Shown piece by piece: positions 15,577 through 23,670 of a stretch of DNA of 29,989 nucleotides (the stretch's first letter is position 1; each line of letters starts with the position of its first letter). Origin of the DNA: CAZFCK01 sp964517355 (GTDB taxonomy: Bacteria > Desulfobacterota > Desulfovibrionia > Desulfovibrionales > Desulfovibrionaceae); assembly GCA_964517355.1 (NCBI GenBank), contig CAZFCK010000029.1:1-29989 (forward strand), read 5' to 3'. A model generated the notes under the pieces. It saw nothing but the letters and a program-made list of their open reading frames with translations, was not told where the DNA came from and ran no database searches. A program made the translations under genes and the position numbers.

Positions 15577-18285
15577 ATGCAACATCTCGACGACGTCTTC
15601 CAGCGGATACTTGCCGCCATGCAGGAATCCGTATTCGTAGCCACGAATGAAGGCACCATCCTTATGGCCAACGACACCGCTGCGGAGTTGCTCTGCGGAG
15701 GCGCTCCCGAAGACGTGGTCGGCCACAAGCTTCAAGATTACCTTATCGTGCGTAAAGAGGAAGAACTGATCCTATTGTTTGGGCAGGTACTCAAACGCAC
15801 CCGGCCGTTGCGTCATGAAATCCTCGTGCAATTGTCCCAGGGTCCTCGTTGGTTTCATTCCACACTACAGCCGGTGCGCTTCGGTCCCGCCGGCATCCAC
15901 GCCGTCCTCTCCATAGCCTCGGACATCTCGGAGAAAAAGTGGGCCGAAGAGGCGCGCAGCAGGACCAACGAGCGGTTTCGCAACCTTTTTGAGGCAATGC
16001 AGCAGGGAGTCGTCTATCAGGACGCCCAAGGGAGGATATTCTCGGCCAATCCCGCGGCTGAGCGCATTTTGGGGCTGCGCATGGAACAACTGGTCGACTT
16101 TGAATCCACTATCCCTCCGGACGGGTATGTCATTCAAGAGGACGGCTCTCCATATCCCGTCCACGAGCTGCCCTCCATGGTAGCCTTGCGCACGGGCAAA
16201 GTTGTGCTTAGCCGCGTCATGGGCGTCTACAATCCGGAGAGAGGGGAGTATAGGTGGCTCAATGCCGACGCCGTGCCTTTGATGCGGCCGGGGCATACGC
16301 TGCCCAGCGAGGTCTTCACAAGTTTCGAGGATATCACGCACCGGAAGCTGGCCGAGCAACAATTGCAGGATAAGGAACAGCGATACCGGTTGATTTTTGA
16401 AAAATCACCTTTGGGCATGATTCATTTCTCCGATAAGGGCACAATAATCGATTGCAATGACAAATTCGTCGAACTTATGGGTTCCTCAAGGGAGCTCCTC
16501 ATGGGCTTCGACATGGCGTCCAAGAGCATGCCGGCGATGTGTGCGGTATTGTCCCGCGCCCTTGCAGGGAAGGCCGCTGTTTTCGAAGGCCGGTATACTT
16601 CCGTAACCGGCGGTAAGAGCAGTTGGTTGCGTGCGATCTTCAATCCCGTGGTTCCTGACAAAAATCCTACCGAAGTAATCGCCACCCTGGAGGATATTTC
16701 GGAGCGGACCCTGAGCGAACTCCGCTTGCGCAGCAGCGAGAACCGTTTCCGAACACTTGTGGAAAATTTACCCATGGTCGCCGTGCAGTCTTGTGACATA
16801 CGGGGCAGGATCAGGTATTGGAACGGCGCCAGCGAGAAACTTTATGGCTACAGCAGCCACCAGGTTCTGGGGGAGAGCATTCAGGACCTTATCGTCCCCG
16901 AGCACAGGCGCCTGCGGCTGGAACGGGAAGTGGAACTATGGCTCAACAACAGATCTGAAATGCCCGAAGGCGAAATGGAAGTGCTGTGCAAAGGCGGCAG
17001 CCTCGTTCCCGTCTATTATTCTTTCGCGAAGCAAGTGACTTCTGATCGGGGGCTGGAGGTTTTCTGCATCCAGGTGGATCTTTCGCCCATGAAACAAGCG
17101 CAAAAGGAATTGGTGCGCGCAAAACGGGCCGCTGAAGCGGCCAGCAAGGCCAAGTCGGAATTTCTGGCCAACATGAGCCATGAAATCCGGACGCCTCTCA
17201 ACGGCATCATGGGCATGCTGCAACTTATCTCCCTTTTTGATTTGGAAAAAGAGCATAAGGAATATTGCGAAATCGCCATCCAATCCTGCAAACGCCTGAC
17301 ACGGTTGCTGAGCGACATCCTCGATATCACGCGCATAGAGTCCGGGCGGTTGGAAATCAGGATCGAGCCCTTCGACTTTTTCGATGTCATGAAGTCCATT
17401 CAGCAGTTGTTCGAGCCCGCGGCCAACCAAAAGGGATTGCGGCTGCAGTTTTATGTCCATGAGAATCTCCCCCAGTGCATGTCCGGGGATGCCGCGCGGT
17501 TGCAGCAGGTACTCAACAATTTGGTTGGCAACGCGCTCAAGTTTACGGAACGTGGCGAGATCTTGATGGAAGCGTATCCCTTGCCCTGTGCGGCGCAGGA
17601 CAAGGTGCGGGTGCTTTTCGCGGTGACCGATACCGGCATAGGCATGGAGGCGGGCAAGGTTGATCTTCTTTTCGAGGCCTTTACCCAAGGGGAGGGCAGT
17701 TACAACCGGAAGTATCAGGGCGCCGGGCTGGGTTTGTCCATCGTCAAGCATCTGGTTGAACTCATGGGAGGCTCGATTTCAGTGGTCAGCGAGCCGGGAA
17801 AGGGAACATCGTTTCATTTTTGCGCGACCTTCGGCAGGGTGAGCGCCTGCCCCTATGATACGCGATTGCTGATCGAGCAAAAGGTGCCGCCTGAAGCCGC
17901 GTTGAACATCATGCTGCTGGAAGACGATCTTGTGAGCCGGTTTTCAGTTAGCCGCATGATTGAGCTGCACGGTCATAACGTCATAGCCGCGGAAAGCCCG
18001 GACCAGGCGCTCGAGCTTTTACGCTCCCGTACCGTGGATCTTCTGATCGTGGGATTTCAATCCTGTACAGGGCATTGCCTGGATATTGTCCAGCGCATCC
18101 GCGACGAACAGGATGCCCACTGGTGGCCGAAAATTCCCATCGTGGCGGTCACGGCCTGCGCCACCGCCGAAGACAAGGACGCCATTCTCGCCGCCGGGCT
18201 GGATGGCTGCCTCATCAAGCCGGTAGAGCTGGAAGAGCTGTTGGAAACCCTGCGCCAGGCCATGGTCAGGATCACGGTGCCGTGA
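15577..18285 (+). CDS. Hybrid histidine kinase, four PAS domains, degenerate receiver
   Basis: A 902-aa predicted cytoplasmic sensor kinase. Four PAS-like domains occupy about residues 5-125, 130-260, 265-380 and 390-505. They are followed by HisKA (SHEIRTPLNG, His535), HATPase (NLVGNALKF, DTGIGM, GAGLGLSIV) and a C-terminal receiver-like domain. That receiver keeps the acidic pair (LLEDDLVSR), Thr (VAVTACA) and Lys (LIKPVE), but the phospho-acceptor Asp is Gly826 in LLIVGFQS, so it should not be phosphorylated in the normal way. ATG 15577 has GGTGG upstream; an in-frame GTG at 15568 is the alternative. The kinase core is closely similar to that of the PocR kinase at 20443. Confidence 0.9.
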   Translation: MQHLDDVFQRILAAMQESVFVATNEGTILMANDTAAELLCGGAPEDVVGHKLQDYLIVRKEEELILLFGQVLKRTRPLRHEILVQLSQGPRWFHSTLQPVRFGPAGIHAVLSIASDISEKKWAEEARSRTNERFRNLFEAMQQGVVYQDAQGRIFSANPAAERILGLRMEQLVDFESTIPPDGYVIQEDGSPYPVHELPSMVALRTGKVVLSRVMGVYNPERGEYRWLNADAVPLMRPGHTLPSEVFTSFEDITHRKLAEQQLQDKEQRYRLIFEKSPLGMIHFSDKGTIIDCNDKFVELMGSSRELLMGFDMASKSMPAMCAVLSRALAGKAAVFEGRYTSVTGGKSSWLRAIFNPVVPDKNPTEVIATLEDISERTLSELRLRSSENRFRTLVENLPMVAVQSCDIRGRIRYWNGASEKLYGYSSHQVLGESIQDLIVPEHRRLRLEREVELWLNNRSEMPEGEMEVLCKGGSLVPVYYSFAKQVTSDRGLEVFCIQVDLSPMKQAQKELVRAKRAAEAASKAKSEFLANMSHEIRTPLNGIMGMLQLISLFDLEKEHKEYCEIAIQSCKRLTRLLSDILDITRIESGRLEIRIEPFDFFDVMKSIQQLFEPAANQKGLRLQFYVHENLPQCMSGDAARLQQVLNNLVGNALKFTERGEILMEAYPLPCAAQDKVRVLFAVTDTGIGMEAGKVDLLFEAFTQGEGSYNRKYQGAGLGLSIVKHLVELMGGSISVVSEPGKGTSFHFCATFGRVSACPYDTRLLIEQKVPPEAALNIMLLEDDLVSRFSVSRMIELHGHNVIAAESPDQALELLRSRTVDLLIVGFQSCTGHCLDIVQRIRDEQDAHWWPKIPIVAVTACATAEDKDAILAAGLDGCLIKPVELEELLETLRQAMVRITVP

Positions 18286-18301
18286 CGCCACCCCTTTGGA
18301 G

Positions 18302-18347
18302 GAGCGTTTCTCGCGTACTTCCTTCCGCAAAGCGGAAAGGGGCGCTC
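18302..18347 (+). other. Hairpin downstream of the second kinase
   Basis: An inner stem CCTTCCGC / GCGGAAAGG with an AAA loop lies inside an outer GAGCG / CGCTC pair, 16 bp after the stop codon. No T-tract follows. The nested arrangement resembles hairpin 1 of repeat family B, but the sequence is not clearly the same. Confidence 0.4.
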
Positions 18348-18377
18348 TACGCCGACACTGTAAACAGGAAGCGGTAG

Positions 18378-18424
18378 TGGAGCGCCTGTACTTTGAAAAA
18401 GTGTGGGCGCTCTTATGCGTTTTT
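18378..18424 (+). repeat. Repeat family B, hairpin-1 variant
   Basis: A 33-bp hairpin (18380-18412) plus the TTATGC-GTTT tail that follows it in other copies; the rest of the element is replaced by family A. It aligns without gaps to the perfect B copies. The outer stem reads GAGCGCCT / GGGCGCTC instead of GAGCATCT / AGATGCTC, and the inner stem ACTTT / AAAGT instead of CGCTT / AAGCG; the GAA loop is kept. Every paired change preserves pairing. Confidence 0.8.
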
Positions 18425-18511
18425 CCGGCGTCCAGGGGCCTCCCCTGGTCGTCGTGCGGGCGCGAAAGCCAGCGACTTTATTCTTTTTTTCTTTAAGCCC
18501 GAAAGTCGTAT
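18423..18511 (+). repeat. Repeat family A, copy 2 (terminator-like)
   Basis: It begins with CCGGCGTCC, then hairpin 1 CCAGGGG-CCT-CCCCTGG (18432-18448) and hairpin 2 (GCGGGC loop GCGAAA GCCAGC, one mismatch). The run TTTATTCTTTTTTTC and the CCGAAAGTCGTAT tail follow. It lies downstream of the second kinase in the orientation that would terminate it. Confidence 0.85.
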
Positions 18512-18683
18512 ATCATGCTTTAACGCCCTGTTCCACGATGTTTGCCGCCAGCCTGCCGTTTCAGCGACACAGAGCGCGCTCTCCCAAATATCAGGAAAGG
18601 TGGTTTTGGGGGCTAGGCATTTCTCCGGACTACTGTTAACAGGAGCGCCTCTGGTTCACTTTGCCGTATCGTAAGAGAGAAAT
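18512..18683. other. Leader of the THUMP methyltransferase
   Basis: The remaining 172 bp after the repeats should contain the promoter of the methyltransferase. No convincing -35/-10 pair was found. A weak ribosome site (AGAGAG) precedes the ATG at 18684. Confidence 0.3.
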
Positions 18684-19877
18684 ATGATCGACTTGACGGA
18701 AAAACGCCCCTTACTGGTTACCTGCCCGAAAGGACTCGCTTCCATTTTGCGCAAGGAAATTGAGGAACTCGGCCATGCCGTCCGCGCGGAACTGGTTTTC
18801 GGCGTGGAGTTGGACGGAACGTTGACCGACGCCATGCGTCTGAACCTGCATCTGCGCACAGCGCATCGCGTCCATTTGCTTCTGGCACGCTTTCATGCCG
18901 CGGCACCGGATGATTTGTATAAGAAAGCCGTGGCCATGGGCTGGGAGCACGTGCTTTTTGCCGATGGGTACGTAGCGGTGCATGCGCATTTGCAAACGAC
19001 CGCAGTGAATGACGCGCGTTTTGCCTCACTGCGGCTGAAAGACGCCATTGTGGACCATATGCGGCAAAAAACCGGACGCAGGCCGGATTCCGGCCCGGAC
19101 AAGAGCAAGGCGGTGGTCTTTTTGCATTGGACCGGCGATGCCTGCCAGATTTGGCTGGATACATCCGGAGAGCCTTTGAGTCGGCGAGGCTACCGTAAAA
19201 TGCCCCATAAGGCGCCGATGCAGGAAACCCTTGCCGCCGGGGTAATTCTGGCTGGACGTTTCGCTCCCGGCATGCATTTCGTGAACCCCATGTGCGGCAG
19301 CGGCACGCTGGGCATAGAAGCCGCGTTGCTGGCCTTGCGACGCGCACCGGGACTACTGCGCGAGAATTTCGGATTCATGCATGTGAAGGGATATGATGCG
19401 GCAGAGTGGCGAAAAATGCGCACAGAAGCCGAGAACGCTGCCCGCGGCGAACTTGGGGGACGCTTCATCCTTTCGGACAGTGATCCGGCCGCGATACATG
19501 CCGCCCGGCAGAACGCGCGCATGGCCGGCCTGGAAGAGCTCCTGGAATTCGAACGCTGCGATTTCAGCGAAACCACCATTCCCGGCGCGACCACGGAGCG
19601 GGGCGGTGTGGTCCTGCTGAATCCGGAATACGGCAAGCGCCTGGGTGAGGAAAAAAGCCTCGAAGCCATTTACAAAGGCGTCGGCGACTTTTTCAAACAG
19701 TGTTGCCAAGGATACACAGGCTATATTTTTACAGGCAACCCCGCACTCGGCCGTTGCGTGGGGTTGCGCACCAGCAGAAAGATTCCTTTCTTCAATTCCA
19801 AGATCGAATGCCGGCTGTTGGAGTACGAACTCTATGCCGGTTCCCGCAAGCCGGAAAAAAAGGGAGATCTGGAATAG
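18684..19877 (+). CDS. THUMP-domain RNA methyltransferase (RlmL/YpsC-like)
   Basis: A 397-aa RNA methyltransferase. The N-terminal ferredoxin-like and THUMP region (residues ~8-160: LVTCPKGLASILRKEIEELG; VNDARFASLRLKDAIVDHMR) binds structured RNA, and SRRGYRKMPHKAPMQETLAA links it to the catalytic domain. Motif I is FVNPMCGSGTLGIEAAL. Motif IV is N313-P-E-Y (LNPEYGKRLG), where E. coli RlmL has NPPY. Relatives methylate N2 of guanine in 23S rRNA (G2445 in E. coli). It lacks the second methyltransferase half of E. coli RlmKL, so it resembles the short YpsC type. It lies between two kinase genes with no obvious functional link. Confidence 0.88.
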   Translation: MIDLTEKRPLLVTCPKGLASILRKEIEELGHAVRAELVFGVELDGTLTDAMRLNLHLRTAHRVHLLLARFHAAAPDDLYKKAVAMGWEHVLFADGYVAVHAHLQTTAVNDARFASLRLKDAIVDHMRQKTGRRPDSGPDKSKAVVFLHWTGDACQIWLDTSGEPLSRRGYRKMPHKAPMQETLAAGVILAGRFAPGMHFVNPMCGSGTLGIEAALLALRRAPGLLRENFGFMHVKGYDAAEWRKMRTEAENAARGELGGRFILSDSDPAAIHAARQNARMAGLEELLEFERCDFSETTIPGATTERGGVVLLNPEYGKRLGEEKSLEAIYKGVGDFFKQCCQGYTGYIFTGNPALGRCVGLRTSRKIPFFNSKIECRLLEYELYAGSRKPEKKGDLE

Positions 19878-20186
19878 TCTTTCACTCCCCGCGTCATCAT
19901 GCGGTTACGCTGGAATGCGGCGTTTCGGAAATGATTGTCTGAAAAAGACGCCGCGGCGAATAGTACAATGCTTCATGATGCGGAGCGGGATATTTCTGGC
20001 AGACTTACTTCTCTTGGAGTAAACTGTGACAATCGGGCGAGCCGCTGGCGCGTACTGACTTTGAAACGGGAATGCCGCCGGAGGATTACGAACCTTGTGG
20101 GAAAGGTTCCCAAGATTCTCCAAAACCATGTGTCTGGCGTAACCCATGAGTATGTCAGCAATTTTTTACTGCGATAACCGCGGGTT
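19878..20186. other. Intergenic region after the RNA methyltransferase
   Basis: About 310 bp. An inverted repeat GCGGCGT...ACGCCGC spans roughly 19918-19955 with a long loop and no T-tract. Reading frames of up to 80 codons exist on both strands and overlap each other (for example 19935-20177 plus, TTG start), but none has a ribosome site or family resemblance. I see no certain gene here. Confidence 0.35.
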
Positions 20187-20232
20187 CAGGGGGGGCGTTC
20201 CCCCCTGGCGAAGGGTGGGGCGGAGACCCACC
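20187..20232 (+). repeat. G/C-run tandem hairpins (module C, copy 1)
   Basis: The first hairpin pairs CAGGGGGG with CCCCCCTG (20187-20207). The second, GGTGGG / CCCACC (20214-20232), follows after 6 bases. A similar G-run hairpin with the same GCG/CGT-TT loop style and the following GGCGA occurs at 23642. The layout resembles family A but the sequence differs and no T-tract follows. Confidence 0.6.
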
Positions 20233-20324
20233 ATACCCCATCTTAAAAGGTATAACGCTCTAACGTGTTCACGAATTGTGATGCATGGGGAGGCGTTTCC
20301 GCTGTTGGTCTGCGGCACGGATAT

Positions 20325-20429
20325 GAGAGCATATCAACCGTGAAGAGGCTTCGATGCTCTTGTACATGTGTCTGAAACAATGGGATATTGCTTCAGGTAT
20401 AAGTCTGGTTTCAAGGCGACAATGCGTTA
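20325..20429 (+). repeat. Repeat family B, diverged full-length copy
   Basis: It aligns over all 105 bp without gaps to the copy at 23329, with 78 identical positions (74%). The outer stem GAGCAT / ATGCTC is kept, the middle hairpin still pairs (CTGAAACAAT with ATTGCTTCAG, one mismatch), and a G-U pair of the perfect copies has become A-T. The element ends 13 bases before the GTG start of the PocR kinase and so forms its leader. Confidence 0.85.
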
Positions 20430-20442
20430 AAGTGGGGGCGTT

Positions 20443-23331
20443 GTGAAAATTGGTTTTGAGGAATTGGTGAATATTGCCGACCTGCAGACCTTGTCGGATT
20501 CATTATTCGCCGCCATCGGGGTTCCCCTGGCCGTGTTGGACAGGCAGGACCGGATGCTGGTGTATGCGGGGTTTTCTGAAGTCTGCGCCAGATTTCATCG
20601 CCGCCATCCGGAAACCCTGGCGCGCTGTCGGGAAAGCGATGCGCGCATCAATGAGGGGCCGGTCGATTCCACCCCTGTCTTTTACAAGTGTAAAAACGGA
20701 TTATGGGAAGTCGCCCTGCCGGTTCTATTCGGCGACGCACATATTGCCACCATCTATCTGGGCCAGTTTTTCCTTGAAAACGAATTTCCGGACATGGATT
20801 TTTTCGCGGCGCAAGCCAGGCGCTTTGGATTCGACCTTCACGAATATCTGGGCGCGGTTGAAAAAGTACGCCATTTTTCACGGGAATACCTGCAGAAGTT
20901 GCTCTCGTTTTACAGTCTGCTCGTGCATCAGTTGTTGCGCCAGGGGCAGGATCGCCTTTTAACGCGGCAAGAGGCCTCCCGGCGTCAACTCGCGGAAGAG
21001 GCGCGCAATGAAAGCGAGCGTTTGCTGCAATTGGCCTTTGAAGCCAGCAGATTGTCGCCGTGGGAGATAGATCTTGAAACCGGCACGCTCAACGCCAGTA
21101 TCGAACTGGCCTCCTTGATAGGATATCAGGATACCGGAATTCCCGCCGATATGGACGCATGGTTGTTGCTTATCGCCCCCGAACACAGGGATCAGTTGCG
21201 TGATTCCCTGAAAGCCATGCAAGACGGTGAAAAAGAAGAAAGTTATAACGAATTCAACGTATTTTCTTTTAGTGGCGAAAGAAAATGGCTCATGAGCAGA
21301 GGGCGGGTCGTCACCGGCGCGAACAATGTGCGCAGGGTGGTGGGTATTTGCTACGATATAACTGAACATAAACGCAACGAGGAGGCTCTCAGACAAAGCG
21401 AAGAGCAGCTTCGAACCATTTTCAACAACTTGCGGGACGGAATCTTCATCGCGGACTTGCGGGGACGCATCCGCAAGGTCAATTCTCAGGTTTGCTCCAG
21501 CCTCGGCTACTCCGAGCAGGAAATGCTGTCCATGAGCGTGGACGAGTTGGATGTGGAGTACCATGAACGCAACAATCTGCCGATGTTCGCCAAGGGCATA
21601 TCCGGAGGCGAATCGTTTTGTCTTAAAACCTTGCTGCAACGCAAAAACGGCACGCATATGCCCGTAGAGGTCTGTATCGGTCCATTATATCTGGACGGAA
21701 AAAAACATGTGCTGGGTGTTCTCCGTGATATAACCGAACGCATGCGTAATGAAAAACGGTTGGCGGACAGCCTGCGGGATTTGCAAATGGCCCAGCGTAT
21801 AGCGCTTATCGGCAGCTGGATGTTTGATCCCGCAACGCAGGCCTTCGCCTGGTCCGAACAAGTGTACACAATTTTTGAACGCGACATTCTGAGAGAACCA
21901 CTCACGTTGGAGGGAATTGCGGAATACCTCGACCGCGAAGCGCATCGGAAGTTGAGCGCCGCCATGCGTCAGGCCATGGATAACGGCCGCCCCTTCGATA
22001 TGGAGCTGGCGCTGATTTTGCCCTCAAACAGGCAAAAATGGCTGCGCGCTCTTTGTCAGCCCGAAGCCTCTCCCGGCCCCGCAGGGTTTTTGTTGCGCGG
22101 CACCTTTCAGGATGTCACCAAACGCAAGCAGGTTGAGCAGGCGCTGGTGCGGGCGAAAGAGGCCGCACAGGCCGCAAACAAAGCCAAGTCCATGTTTTTG
22201 GCCAATATGAGCCACGAAATACGTACGCCTCTCAATGGAATAATGGGGATGTTGCAATTGATGCAAACCACCTCGCTTGATGCGGAACAGAGCGATCTGA
22301 TACATAATGCCGTTTCTTCAAGCAAACGCCTCTTCAGATTGCTTTCCGATATTCTCGATTTATCACGCATCGAAGCGAACCACTTGGAAATTTTGTCGGA
22401 ACCAGTGGACATTGTCGATGTTTTGCGTTCCGTGGAACAGTTGTTTTTACCGGTCGCGCGTCAAAAGGGCCTGGAGTTCAAGCTCAATCTGGAGGCCAAT
22501 CTTCCGCAGTGCATTCAGGGAGACGCCGTGCGGCTGCAGCAGGTGTTGAGCAATTTGGTGGGGAATGCGTTGAAATACACGGAGCGTGGATCTGTCTGCG
22601 TTTCCGTGTATTCCGCGATGGGGGCGCTCCCGGAGCAAAACAGGCTGATGTTTACAATCGAGGATACGGGCGTAGGCATCCCGGCTTCCAAAATGTCCGC
22701 CTTGTTCAATCCATTCACGCAAGTGGAGGAAGACAGTTATCGCCGAAAATACCAGGGCGCGGGCTTGGGACTCTCCATTTGCAAACGCATCGTGCAACTC
22801 ATGGGCGGAAGCATCACTTGCTCGAGCAGGGAAGGCAAGGGCACGGTTTTTCGGGTAGCGTTGCCCTTCGCGCCGTGTCCGGTCACGTTGTTGGATAAGT
22901 TGCAGCCCGCCGTTCCCAGCGTTCCCGCAGTTGCTCCTTCATTGAAAGTTCTTGTGGCCGAAGATGACTATGTGAGCAGGATAGGCTTGACCGCCATGCT
23001 GGAACAATTGGGACATTCGGTCAAGGTGGTGAAGAACGGTGAGCAAGTGCTGGAAACATTGCTGCAACGCCCCTTTGATATTGTACTCATGGATGTGCGG
23101 ATGCCGGTCATGGACGGTGTGGAAGTGACCCGGAGAATCAGAAGGGGCGATGTCGGGGCGGCACTCGCCCAGGTGCCCATCGTGGCTTTGACGGCGAGAG
23201 CCGTGTCCAGCGAAAAGGAACGCTTTCTTGCAGCCGGGGTGAACGATTATCTCAATAAGCCTGTGCAAAATGGGGAGCTGGCCCGTGTGCTGCTGCATGT
23301 CGCGGAGAAAAAGCGGAAGGCTGGCGATTAG
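20443..23331 (+). CDS. Hybrid histidine kinase with PocR sensor, three PAS, receiver
   Basis: A 962-aa predicted cytoplasmic sensor kinase. Residues ~7-170 form a PocR-type ligand-binding domain (CKNGLWEVALPVLFGDAHIATIYLGQFF), a family known from the propanediol regulator PocR. Three PAS domains follow (about 190-315, 320-440, 445-570), then HisKA with His591 (SHEIRTPLNG), HATPase (NLVGNALKY, DTGVGIP, GAGLGLSIC) and an intact receiver with the DD pair, acceptor Asp884 (VLMDVRMP), Thr and Lys. The start is GTG at 20443 with GGGGGCG upstream. The TAG stop at 23329-23331 lies inside a repeat B copy. The ligand is unknown; small diols, alcohols or hydrocarbon derivatives are possible. Confidence 0.92.
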   Translation: MKIGFEELVNIADLQTLSDSLFAAIGVPLAVLDRQDRMLVYAGFSEVCARFHRRHPETLARCRESDARINEGPVDSTPVFYKCKNGLWEVALPVLFGDAHIATIYLGQFFLENEFPDMDFFAAQARRFGFDLHEYLGAVEKVRHFSREYLQKLLSFYSLLVHQLLRQGQDRLLTRQEASRRQLAEEARNESERLLQLAFEASRLSPWEIDLETGTLNASIELASLIGYQDTGIPADMDAWLLLIAPEHRDQLRDSLKAMQDGEKEESYNEFNVFSFSGERKWLMSRGRVVTGANNVRRVVGICYDITEHKRNEEALRQSEEQLRTIFNNLRDGIFIADLRGRIRKVNSQVCSSLGYSEQEMLSMSVDELDVEYHERNNLPMFAKGISGGESFCLKTLLQRKNGTHMPVEVCIGPLYLDGKKHVLGVLRDITERMRNEKRLADSLRDLQMAQRIALIGSWMFDPATQAFAWSEQVYTIFERDILREPLTLEGIAEYLDREAHRKLSAAMRQAMDNGRPFDMELALILPSNRQKWLRALCQPEASPGPAGFLLRGTFQDVTKRKQVEQALVRAKEAAQAANKAKSMFLANMSHEIRTPLNGIMGMLQLMQTTSLDAEQSDLIHNAVSSSKRLFRLLSDILDLSRIEANHLEILSEPVDIVDVLRSVEQLFLPVARQKGLEFKLNLEANLPQCIQGDAVRLQQVLSNLVGNALKYTERGSVCVSVYSAMGALPEQNRLMFTIEDTGVGIPASKMSALFNPFTQVEEDSYRRKYQGAGLGLSICKRIVQLMGGSITCSSREGKGTVFRVALPFAPCPVTLLDKLQPAVPSVPAVAPSLKVLVAEDDYVSRIGLTAMLEQLGHSVKVVKNGEQVLETLLQRPFDIVLMDVRMPVMDGVEVTRRIRRGDVGAALAQVPIVALTARAVSSEKERFLAAGVNDYLNKPVQNGELARVLLHVAEKKRKAGD

Positions 23332-23433
23332 AGCATCTCACGCTTGAAAAGCGCTAGATGCTCTTATGCATTTCCCTGGAACAATTGGAAATTGTTTCAG
23401 GGGAGAGCCTTGTTTCAAGGCGAAAATGCGCTA
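23329..23433 (+). repeat. Repeat family B, perfect copy 1
   Basis: A 105-bp element identical, base for base, to the reverse complement of 25617-25721. Predicted fold: hairpin 1 (GAGCATCT, inner CGCTT-GAA-AAGCG, AGATGCTC); then a stem GCATTT / AAATGC enclosing two hairpins, CCCTGGAACAATT / AATTGTTTCAGGG and GCCTTG-TTT-CAAGGC. Its first three bases are the stop codon of the PocR kinase. Confidence 0.95.
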
Positions 23434-23460
23434 AAGCGCGTTACGATGAAATACGAGTGA

Positions 23461-23542
23461 CGGGCGAAAGGAAAAAGGAATAAAGTCGCGGGCTTTCCCG
23501 CCCGTAGGACGACCGGGGGAGGCTCCCGGACGTCGGATAAAA
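23461..23542 (-). repeat. Repeat family A, copy 3 (minus strand)
   Basis: Reverse-oriented A element. On the minus strand hairpin 1 reads CCGGGAG-CCT-CCCCCGG; compared with copy 2, an A-T pair near its base has become G-C on both sides. Hairpin 2 keeps CGGGC / GCCCG and is followed by GACTTTATTCCTTTTTCC. It lies downstream of the minus-strand radical SAM gene, in the orientation that would terminate it. Confidence 0.8.
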
Positions 23543-23641
23543 CGATTGCTTATTGCTTATTTTTTCTACAAATGCGCACCGTTATAGTACACGATTTCCT
23601 CAGAAAGCCGAATTTTACAATAATAGTATTGGAAAGGGTGA

Positions 23642-23659
23642 TGGGGGGCGTTTCCCCCA
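23642..23659 (+). repeat. G/C-run hairpin (module C, copy 2)
   Basis: TGGGGG / CCCCCA with a GCGTTT-type loop, immediately followed by GGCGACG and then the partial B element at 23671. It is similar in layout to the hairpin at 20187. Confidence 0.5.
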
Positions 23660-23670
23660 GGCGACGATTG

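Noticed and set aside
19935..20177. 80-codon plus-strand ORF between the RNA methyltransferase and the PocR kinase
   Set aside because: TTG start, no ribosome site, and overlapping open frames of equal length on the other strand.
23329..23433. CRISPR repeat or tRNA-like element
   Set aside because: Copies are dispersed and inverted without regular spacers; the fold lacks tRNA features.
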